This document shows, piece after piece, positions 48,117 to 56,822 of a stretch of DNA of 64,000 nucleotides. Position 1 is the first letter of the stretch, and each line of letters starts with the position of its first letter. Position numbers and translations under genes: made by a program. Source of the DNA: Spongilla lacustris (taxonomy: Eukaryota; Porifera; Demospongiae; Spongillida; Spongillidae); NCBI GenBank assembly GCA_949361645.1, contig OX442418.1, forward strand, positions 12,000,632 through 12,064,631, in the 5' to 3' direction. Under the pieces are notes generated by a model. The model was not told where the DNA came from, searched no databases, and saw only the letters and a program-made list of their open reading frames with translations.

Positions 48117-49091
48117 GTGAGTTATATCTAGAGCATTCAATTTTTACTTTGTTTATATTAATTTAATAGTTAATCAAAGGAATCAAAATTAACAAAAATC
48201 GATTAACACCCAATAACACGTAATCAATAACTTGTTTAGAGGCACCAAAAGCTCCAACAATACTTTGAATGTTCTTTTTGAATTTATTAATGAATTCAAA
48301 CCATTAAATCAAGATACAATGAAAGTAAAAAAATCAACATTTCATTTTTAAATAACTTCTAAATGGAAGAAGTACAGTTTTGACTAATTACCCACCCTAC
48401 ATTGATTAACAATAATAATGTTTTAGACTTTTATAAGTAGTTAACCATTAATTAAAAAATTACATTAATTTTATTGCACCAGCATGTCTTCTTTAGCTGT
48501 TAGAACTTTTAACAACATTTATCAGTTAATTAACTGCTTGTGGTTAATTTATAAACAATTTTCCTTGATTGAGGAACACCATATAAATATTTCCAAATTT
48601 ACTATTCCAACCACAATCACTGTGCACAAAATCTTTATCATGAAAGGGGCATTTATAACCTTCCATTCGTGAGTAGCATTACAGCATATGCATGTGCATG
48701 TGTGCAGTCAATGCACCAGGGGAGTGGTAGGAGGGTGGAACTATAGAGCAAAGCAAACCAGCAGTTCAGCTTTGGGGTTGTGGTATTGTGTACATCAGGA
48801 ACCCAATAGAAGTAATTTTGGTTGGAATGTATCAATGTGGTAATTTTGCACAAATGTATGATTTCTGATCAATCCTATAGGCAAGCAGGAAGTTCAAAAG
48901 AATTTACTTATTGCAATCATTTTATAAAGAACATTCTCAGCAAGAAGTTCATACCATGCTGTGCAATGAATGCACACTACATGTACATGTATATTAACAA
49001 TCAAATTTGTAGCAAAAGTAAATAGAGGAAAGACAATGGTACATGTAGCTCCACAATACATTAAATTGTTGTGGTAATATTTCACTAGGAC
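48117..49091. other. AT-rich DNA with a fragment of the repeat unit
   Basis: Bases 48180-48480 are AT-rich without recognised coding. From about 48946, AAGTTCATACCATGCTGTGC onward matches repeat-unit segments at about 57536, 60949 and 62697. This places the left edge of the repeated family here. Confidence 0.6.
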
Positions 49092-50216
49092 ATTAATCTT
49101 TACATGATCACGCGTTACCCTAGGGGAACGTTCGTTCCCCAGGGGTAACGCATGTTTGATAGCTTGTAACTTTCGTTCGACAATAAGTAATAGATCGATT
49201 AGCTGGCACATGATAAACACAACTCAGTCCTTTGTCCGCCTGACCTCATTTTTGATTTTCGACGTTGGGCTCGTTGCCGTTTGTCGCTGTTATTATGCTA
49301 TTCTCGATAGCGAATTGTTTGAGCATCAGTGTTCGGGTGAAGGCAAAAGCAACGAAAATACTCGGTGCAAGACAGGAGTTTGGCAAACAGGCTTCAAAGG
49401 TTGAAATGCGCAGTGAAATAGTGCGGAAGGAAGGAGCAGGCCCCGCTACAAAGTGGATAGTAAGATGGGACAAGCCACCAAGTGAAAGTGCATGGAACGT
49501 GCGCAGCCTCACTCGCGAGGACGATAGTGAAGCTGATGAAAAAGTTATAAACGTCCAGCCTGGATTTTTTAGGCACATCCAAATAGCATCCTGGAATTGA
49601 ACGTTCAGGGTGGGAATAGTATAAAATCCATGTTGTTCTACCCTGCGGGCTAGTTTTGTCGAACAAAACCCATGTTGAAGTATAAATATAATTGTTACCT
49701 CAACATGGTTTTTTGTTCGACAGAACCAGGGTAGAACCATATCTATTTCCACCCTGGACGCTCAATCCCAGGATGGTTTTTACGCGATTTGCTGCATTCC
49801 AGATGGTTTTTGTTAAAAACTAGCTTAAAAATCCAGGCTGGACGTTTATAACTTTTCCCTGTGCTAGTAATGATGAATCTTCAGACTCAGATGAGGCTCC
49901 AGATGTGGTTGGACATGTCACTCCAGCTTGTTGTTGATAGGATACCATCAACAACGGGCATTACTACTGTGTGACATGCAGTCGGCCAACAGATGGCTAT
50001 ATTGTTACTGCCTGTGGTATGCAGTCAGAAAGGGGATCTCGATTTATGGACTGGCATCAGGAACATGGAGTTCCACACTCTGAATAACAAACCTTCAATT
50101 GTAATCATAATTTTGTTCTAATGTGTTAGTTTTGTCATTTTTGAAAAACTTGATTTTCGGGGGCCAACAGTTACGTTCCCCCTGGGGAACGAATACTTGC
50201 GCAGATAAAGATTAAT
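49092..50216. mobile_element. TIR element with GGGGAACG end hairpins, interrupted by a foldback element
   Basis: The left end ATTAATCTTTA and the right end TAAAGATTAAT are inverted. Both ends then carry hairpins built on GGGGAACG/CGTTCCCC. Comparison with empty units (about 57690 and 61107, reading AGGACATGCATGTATTTACA) shows it sits inside a repeat unit. A plus-strand frame (49265-49600) reads ATKILGARQEFGKQ and WIVRWDKPPSESAWNVRS. After the nested element it goes on with ASNDESSDSDEAPDVVGHV, then CVTCSRPTDGYIVTACGMQS and a stop at about 50083. The protein family is not recognised. Its acidic region and trailing Cys-x2-Cys suggest part of a transposase; that is a guess. Confidence 0.7.
49551..49852. 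mobile_element. Foldback element nested in the 49092-50216 element
   Basis: Starts AGTTATAAACGTCCAGCCTG and ends with the inverted CAGGCTGGACGTTTATAACT. Inner arms GTTCTACCCTG and CAGGGTAGAAC pair, as do CCATGTTGAAG and TCAACATGG. It splits an acidic coding stretch of its host element. Confidence 0.85.
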
Positions 50217-50640
50217 GTATTTACAACCATGTATGTATGTGAATTAATCCTTTCTGTTTCTCTACATGTATGTTGTGGTTCATTAAAATGCTAAATATAT
50301 TGTGTCTGTATATGTGAATACCAATCATCCCATGTCAGGGGGCACATGTAAGTTATGGTAGGTGGTTATTGTAGGATTGTACTCACCACCTACATGTATG
50401 ATGGTAGATGTTACATGTATGTTGCGGTTCATTAAAATGCTAAATGTATTGTGTCAGTATTTTATGATGTGACCATTATATGGCATTTTGTTATTTCTTT
50501 CCTTTATTTGGTCAAACAATGTGAATACCAATCATCCCATATCAGCTGGTAGGTCATGATACATGTACATGTAGTGTATTTTATGATGTGATTGTCATTG
50601 TACTCACCCAAAAAAAATTTTTGGGGGGGGGGGGGGGGGG

Positions 50641-50978
50641 ATATATGGACACATGTCATGTGTTAGTTATTGTTTGAACATAGCACATGGGTATAATAAT
50701 GGAAAACATACCAACCAGTGTACACTTAAAATGATGTCTGAACACATATTTTCAAGGCATTGGTTACAGTTATGTATAGTAATATGGGATACATTTAGGT
50801 AAGCTAACAACAAGTTCAATAAGGTTTTAAAAGATGAAAATTGCATGCTCTAGATATGGCTGTTGTAGCAGCAAGAAGTTCATTTTATGACCTGCATGTA
50901 CACATTTATATATGTATTTATAAAGTACATTCTTAAAAGACAATGGTAAGCATTCTTAATAGGAATTGTTGTTTTTTA
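50641..50978. repeat. Copy of the roughly 620-bp repeat unit, cut by the LINE insertion
   Basis: From ATATGGACACATGTCATGTG to TTGTTGTTTTTTAG it matches units at about 57989, 58635, 59250, 61412 and 62034. After TTTTTTAG the other copies continue with GATCTATATAT, while this one passes into the LINE. The unit resumes at about 56347. Confidence 0.85.
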
Positions 50979-51704
50979 GTTCTGTCGGCTTGCACATCTA
51001 GCCCGTGCCACTCCTCCTTCACTTGCTATGGCTTCTCTTGAGCTTTTTGATGAAGATGTTCGTAGATGTTTCTCATCATGCACTGCAGTTGATACAACTG
51101 ATGTTGCCTGGTAGCAAGCCCAGCTAAGCCTAAGCAAAGGAGGGTTGGGCATGAGGTCTCTGTCCCACCACTCACCTGCAGCATTCATTGCATCTCTATG
51201 CTCCTCTGGCTATGGCTCCATATCAGATCACCATCTCTCTCATGCAGTACAGACATTTAATGCAACTGTATCTCCTTCTGATGCAATTCAGACAGATGGT
51301 TTAGTTTCATCTCCAGTCCATCAAAAGCAACTTTCGAGCAAGATTGATATCCATCAGTTCAATAGCATCCTGATTGCTTCTTCTGTTGCTGATAAGGCTC
51401 GTCTGTTGCCTGTCTCCTCCCCACATGCTGCTTCATGGCTGTCTGTAGTCCCTTCTGAAGGTCTCGGCCTTCATCTTGAGCCTTCAGTATTCCAGGTAGC
51501 TGTCAAGTGGTGGCTTGGTTTGGACACCTCTAATGGTTCCCAGTGTGCCCTATGCCCAAACAGCACATTAGATCCCCTTGGTCACCATGCCACAACATGC
51601 AAAAAAGGAGGAGACGTGGTCATCCGTCACAACCATCTGCGCAATGTGTTGGTGGAGACTTGCCGTAGAGCCCACTTGGGTGTGAAGGTGGAGATGGGTA
51701 GCAA

Positions 51705-52264
51705 GTCTAGGGTTGAGCGCTAAAGGCTATTTTTGCCCCACCATTCGGATATCCGCGGAGGATAATTTTAGATAGCTATTCGGATCAAAATTCGGATACT
51801 TAATACAGTTTTTTTAACAATTTTATTCAATCACAATCACGTCACAAATCATTTTGTGATGTTTTGTAGGCTGTAACCTAGTCCTTTTTGTGGTTAATTA
51901 ACTTGCTAGGACAACTTGCTAGGATAACACATATAGAACACATGTACACAGAGCTTGTAGCCCTGAAAGTGCTCATTGGTGAATTCATTTCTTTTTGTTT
52001 GGCTTTTGGTTGAAGATCATGTAGGTTTAGCAGCTATGAATTTTGTTTCCTTTTGAGGGATAACAGCTGGTTATTCAACTGTTATTGTTGCTTATCAGCA
52101 ATAATCAGTCTAAACCACCTTTGGGCTACATGTATACCACATGCTTCTATAGATCTATCACGTGAAAACCATAATTGCCTGCAATTAATATCCTATTCGG
52201 ATCATTCGGATACGGACCCTCCATTAGGCTGCCGTGCCGCGGCATCCGATAGTGCCTAAGCAAA
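51705..52264. mobile_element. Non-autonomous hAT-like element, 560 bp
   Basis: It interrupts the LINE frame between the MGS codons and the NLTSDHDHS stretch. GTAGCAA occurs on both sides (51698-51704 and 52265-52271), a target-site duplication of at least 7 bp. TAGGGTTGAG near the left end and TAGGCACTAT (inverted) near the right end resemble hAT termini. TTCGGAT/ATTCGGAT words cluster near both ends, as in the neighbouring autonomous element. No coding capacity. Confidence 0.7.
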
Positions 52265-52478
52265 GTAGCAACCTTACTTCAGACCATGACCACTCACGCC
52301 CCGCAGACATTTTGCTACCCAATTGGGCCCTTGGTAAACCAGCTGCCTTTGATATCTCAGTGACATCACCGCTAAATCCTAAAGTTTTATCAGTAGCGGG
52401 ATTGTCAGCTGGGGCAGCTGCGTTGTCCACTGAAGAGCGCAAACACATGGAAAATGACCCCAAATGCAATGCCTTGGG

Positions 52479-55191
52479 TAGGCTTTATATCCGTCGACAA
52501 GTTTATTATCCGGATACCGAATACCGCTTTAAATACGAACGGATTCCGAAATCCGGATAATTCGGATTTATCCGGATAATTCTATGTGGTATTGTTAATT
52601 TGCGCTATATTGCCTATACATAAAATTACACTGATAAAATATGGATTACATCAATTTACATCAAATTACATGAATACTCTAAATCACAACATGCATGCTC
52701 AGTAGTCAGTACACAATAACACAATACACTCATTTCCAAGTGCGATTACTAGCGAGAAATGTTATTGCATCAGCCATGATGGGATTCATGTGGGCTCTTT
52801 CCCTAGCACAAACTCGTCCAAGCTTTGAAAATACTCTTTCTGTCGGAGCACTCGTAGCAGGAGTAGCAAGAACCACTCTTGCAACCTTGGCAAGCTCAGG
52901 GAATCGTTTTCTTTCTACTCTCCACCAGTCAAGAGGGTCATCCTTAAGAGGTTGTGCAGCAATCTTTGAGTATTGGGCCAATTCTTTAGTCAAATCTCTT
53001 GAAGCATCAACCTTAGATGTTCCAGAACTTGAACTTCCTTCGCCTTGATAACTCGTTGACATGAAAGTGGCGAAGTCATCATCAGCTGAAGACACATGTT
53101 TTGCCCTTTTTGAAAGTGGTTCAGCTATGCATGATTCAGTTGGTAGTACTTGATCCCGTTGTAAAAGGCTCTTGTGATAGAGCTTTATGTTCTTTTCTGC
53201 AAAGGTAATTGAATCTTTTCGATCGCTTACATTAATAAAAGGTTCAAATGACTTAAAACGTGGATCTAGATATGCTGCAGCAAATAGCAAGCCATGTGTA
53301 AGGTCATCTAGATCATTGGTGTCCATATACAGACTTACATAACGTTGGTATATGTCATCTTTACATACTGCCTTTGCTATTGCGATGCACTGTGCATCTG
53401 AGGGAATAGGTAAGAGAGCTTTTTCTAACAGATACTTTACCTTCGGCATTGCAGTTGACAGAGTAACATAATGTTCCCCTTCAACAGAAAAAATCTGTTT
53501 TGCAATAGGAGCAAGATAGGATTCAATCTGTTCTAACAGATGTTTGTCACTATGAGTTAGAGATAATACATTAAAACCCCATTGTTCACTATCCTGCAGC
53601 ATGTCACAAGCAGGTTTCAGCTCTAAATATCTATGTATCATTTTGCTTGAGTAACCCCATCGCCACTTTACATTCACAACTAACTTTTCAGGAGCAGGCT
53701 GGTCAGGATGAAGTGTACTTTTCAGTTCTAGCTTGCGAACCATTAGCGCTAACTCTTGCGATGCAATGTTGCTTTTTTTAATATGATTCACTCCTTCACT
53801 AAGTACTGCTACAGGTTCTTTAACACCATCCGTTTCTAGGGAGTGCCCAATAGCCTTGTGTAGTATGTGTGCCAGACATCGAAGACCAAAAGTATTATCT
53901 TCGTCATATAGCACACGTCTTACCTTGTCCATCACAGTCGGTCCATCAGCTGTCATGCTGAATGCTTTAACCCCAAAGCTGCTCAATATATTCCGTAGAA
54001 AAACAATAATTGTATCAGCATCTTCATGTACAACTTCATCTTTATCATTATGCAATACCTCTAATGCAGCAGCAGCTAATGTTACTGACCTCATATGGAA
54101 ATCTTCCGTTATCCAATGCGCAGTAACACCAAAGAACCCCTTTTGATCTAACCTGGACCAACAATCAATTGTTGTAGATACCATTTTCTGATCATGAATG
54201 TTACTTGGGCACTCCAATTGCAATGCTTTGCACACTCGTTCCTTCATTGCAGTGTACTCACGAAGAATCTGAGCATTAATTGTTATTGCATTTGGTATGC
54301 AAAACCTGGGGTCCATTACAGCACAAAACTCTTTAAAGCCTTTACCCTGTGCAAGATTTATTGGCCGCATATCAGTTGTCAAAAATTTGCACAAAGCAGA
54401 AAATTTACTCTTCCATGCTGTAGATTCCCTAGCGTAAGATTTTGAAAAAAGCTCATCGCATTTCTCTTGCCGAACAGACTTGGAACTAGCCGCAGAACTT
54501 GATGCAGAGGAAGACAATCCTTGCTGCAAACAAATTCCATGTTTCGCACTTAAGTGATTAATCATGGAACCGGTGCTAGCAGCAGTAACGTTTAAAGCTT
54601 GGCTACACTGTTCACCCTTCTCGTTCTGAACGCAGCAATAAGTGATACGTTTCAAAGTATCCTTATGCACAGGCTCAGTGAAATACGCCCAGCACGCTGA
54701 TCCTCCACCTCGCACTCCTTTTGCCTTCAACACCGTTGTTTTTCGTTCATCAATCGGCCTCAGATCACTTTGAACAACCCCATGAGACATTGACGGTTCG
54801 CCATCTATCAATTCACTGACTAGAACTCTATCTTTTCTTGTCAGCCAAAAAACATCCCATTTACCGTTGTCGCTGCACTTACCGAGGCGCGCAGGTAACC
54901 ACTTCTCTGAGTTCTCTTCAGACTCTTTTCCTTCATCGTCAGCGTCACATTCGTGACATTCCCATTTGCAAAGTACGAAATCACCTGTCTTGAATACTTT
55001 CACTTGAATCCCTTCATCCGCCATTTTGGTTTTCGTTTGAATACCTGGAGTTTTAATAAGCGGTTTTAATTTTTATCATTTATCCGGATTATCCGGTTTT
55101 GAAATTACCGGATACCGGATTCCGAAAAGTGGATAAAATAGTCGGTATCCGAATAATCCGTACTTTTACAACTATCCGAATACAAACCCTA
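52479..55191 (-). mobile_element. Complete hAT DNA transposon, 2713 bp, with 8-bp target duplication
   Basis: The LINE sequence GCCTTGGG is duplicated on both sides (52471-52478 and 55192-55199), the 8-bp duplication typical of hAT. Termini TAGGCTTTATATCCG and, inverted from the right, TAGGGTTTGTATTCG match at 12 of 15 positions. Both subterminal regions carry many TCCGGAT/TTCGGAT words (about 52510-52580 and 55080-55180), likely transposase-binding repeats. One long frame inside encodes the transposase. Confidence 0.93.
52730..55024 (-). CDS. hAT transposase with BED finger and N-terminal Tudor-like extension
   Basis: An uninterrupted 764-codon frame from ATG at 55024. Residues about 8-92 (GDFVLCKW, WLPARLGKC, GKWDVFW, DLRPID) look like a Tudor-type barrel. 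Residues about 110-163 form a BED-type zinc finger (W112, C131, C140, H157, H162). The RNase-H-like core follows, with SMTADGPTVMDKV, the hAT motif RCLAHILHKAI, and VKWRWGYSSKMIHRYLEL. The C-terminal dimerisation region carries DDPLDWWRVERKRFPELAKV and ATPATSAPTERVFSKLG. hAT transposases cut and paste their element through a DDE active site and bind subterminal repeats by the BED finger. No stop or frameshift is seen, so the element may still be active or very recent. The Tudor-like reading rests on pattern only. Confidence 0.93.
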   Translation of the reverse strand: MADEGIQVKVFKTGDFVLCKWECHECDADDEGKESEENSEKWLPARLGKCSDNGKWDVFWLTRKDRVLVSELIDGEPSMSHGVVQSDLRPIDERKTTVLKAKGVRGGGSACWAYFTEPVHKDTLKRITYCCVQNEKGEQCSQALNVTAASTGSMINHLSAKHGICLQQGLSSSASSSAASSKSVRQEKCDELFSKSYARESTAWKSKFSALCKFLTTDMRPINLAQGKGFKEFCAVMDPRFCIPNAITINAQILREYTAMKERVCKALQLECPSNIHDQKMVSTTIDCWSRLDQKGFFGVTAHWITEDFHMRSVTLAAAALEVLHNDKDEVVHEDADTIIVFLRNILSSFGVKAFSMTADGPTVMDKVRRVLYDEDNTFGLRCLAHILHKAIGHSLETDGVKEPVAVLSEGVNHIKKSNIASQELALMVRKLELKSTLHPDQPAPEKLVVNVKWRWGYSSKMIHRYLELKPACDMLQDSEQWGFNVLSLTHSDKHLLEQIESYLAPIAKQIFSVEGEHYVTLSTAMPKVKYLLEKALLPIPSDAQCIAIAKAVCKDDIYQRYVSLYMDTNDLDDLTHGLLFAAAYLDPRFKSFEPFINVSDRKDSITFAEKNIKLYHKSLLQRDQVLPTESCIAEPLSKRAKHVSSADDDFATFMSTSYQGEGSSSSGTSKVDASRDLTKELAQYSKIAAQPLKDDPLDWWRVERKRFPELAKVARVVLATPATSAPTERVFSKLGRVCARERAHMNPIMADAITFLASNRTWK

Positions 55192-55405
55192 GCCTTGGGG
55201 TGGTGTTGTATACCTCTGGTTGCAGAGTCGTATGGTGCTTGGGGAAAAGAAGCCATAGACTCATTTAAAATGCTTGCCTCCCGTCTTGCCATAACATCGG
55301 GCAAAACAAAATCAGCTGTGCTGTCTGAGCTGTACAGTAGGCTCAACCTGCATTTGGTGAGAGCGAATGCAACAGCGATCCTCTCCAGGTGGCTCCCATC
55401 TTAAA

Positions 55406-55519
55406 GTTTAATTAACTGTAGTGTGATTTAAGTGTTGTGTTTATTACATATTCTATAGGTAGTTTAGTGGTGTTTTAGTATATAATTATAATTTTATAAT
55501 AATTATAATTATAATTTAT
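55406..55519. other. AT-rich tail between LINE and foldback element
   Basis: ATAATTATAATTTTATAATAATTATAAT-like sequence follows the LINE stop. It may be the LINE 3' untranslated end or tail. Confidence 0.5.
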
Positions 55520-56346
55520 ATATATGGGACAGTGTCCAGCAAAATCGGGCTTGTGGGATTATAATTTTATCACTATAAAAATTGCACGTTATACTAAACA
55601 ACACATCTTTGCAACCGTACAACCTTTTCCTTCCAAATTTCGTACACTTGTTTCCACATCATCTCTCTATGTTCTTATCCATTTTGGCGTTCTAATAATT
55701 TTCCATGGCGTCAGTGCAAAGATCGCTAATCCAACAGGTTAGAATTCCGCATTTCTCCACGTACGAGTGTTGAAAACGCGTCAAATTCGGAGTGTGCATA
55801 GAGGAGTCCTGTAGCTATTGATTTGTTCTGTTCGTTAGTTTCTGTATCATCCGTTACGGAGATACAGTTGAGCAAACTACATGCACGTTTTCCCGCTTGA
55901 TTCGCGCCAATGTTATAATCACCGCCTCATACACTGAGCGGGAAGTGATTTGCCAGAATCATTGGTGCGAATCAAGCGGGAAAACGTGCATGTAGTTTGC
56001 TCAACTGTATCTCCGTAACGGATGATATAGAAATTAACGAACAGAACAAACCAATAGCTACAGGACTTCTCTATGTACAACCCGAATTTGACGCGTTTTC
56101 AATACCCGTACGTGGAGAAATGAGGAATTCTAACCTGTTGTGTTAGCGATCGTTGCACTGACGCCATGGAAAATAATTAGAGCTTCAAAATGGACGCGAA
56201 CATAGAGAGATAATGTGGAAACAAGCGTACGAAACTTAAAAAAAGGTTTTGTGGTTGCTAAGATGTATTGTTTAGTGTAACATGCAATTTTTATAGTGAC
56301 AAAATTATAACCCCACAAGCCCGATTTTGCTGGACACTGTCCCATA
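55520..56346. mobile_element. Long foldback element, about 827 bp, with open frames in both arms
   Basis: The outer ends ATATATGGGACAGTGTCCAG and its inverse CTGGACACTGTCCCATATAT close two arms of about 400 bp around a short centre near 55930. Both arms keep a matching frame: plus 55524-55742 and minus 56130-56344 share MGQCPAKSGLW, then YTKQ, FRTLVST, SLYV and IIFHGVSA. It is inserted at a TATAT site directly after the LINE. No known protein recognised. Confidence 0.85.
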
Positions 56347-56738
56347 TATTTCTGAAACATTGTTGTAGTAGGATATCCATGTATTACAACCATGTATTAC
56401 AACTATTTCTGTTAATCCATTTCAGTCATTCTGTTTCTCTAGTTAGAATTAAATGCTAAAAGTACATGTGTATTTTATTATATATGACATTTTGTTATTC
56501 CTTTCCTTTATTTGGTCAAACAATGTGAATACCAATCATCCCATATCAGCCGGTAGGTCAAGGTACACATGTTGTCATTGTGGTCACCAACTACATGTAC
56601 ACGTATGATGGTAGATGTTATTTTGTATGCTACTAGTGTTCATGTTTAATATGGATGTCTGGCATATGTATGGATACCTTGACACTAACAATGATGTCTA
56701 ATACATGGGACAATCTCTGATGACCTCAATCAGCAAGC

Positions 56739-56822
56739 CCCATGTTGAATAGTGTTTATGTGTTAATTAAATGCTACATGTACATGTAGCATTTAACACA
56801 TAAACACTATTCAACATGGGGC
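56739..56822. repeat. Palindrome of about 84 bp (copy 1)
   Basis: CCCCATGTTGAATAGTGTTT through ATGCTACATGTACATGTAGC and back to AAACACTATTCAACATGGGG, centred on ACATGT. The left arm holds a few extra bases (AATT). Confidence 0.95.

Larger units (their letters stand above)
50979..55405 (+). pseudogene. 5'-truncated LINE C-terminal fragment, split by two hAT-type elements
   Basis: The coding pieces are 50979-51704, 52272-52478 and 55200-55404. They contain LSLSKGGLGMRSLSHHSPAA, PVSSPHAASWLSVVPSEGLG, LDPLGHHATTCKKGGDVVIR, then HSRPADILLPNWALGKPAAF, and finally GWCCIPLVAESYGAWGKEA and SRLNLHLVRANATAILS. Order and motifs match the remnant at 4045-5020. Apart from a stop early on (after DTTDVAW) the frame is continuous once the two insertions are skipped, so this copy is younger than the first one. 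It is 5'-truncated and lacks the catalytic palm of the reverse transcriptase. Confidence 0.88.
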
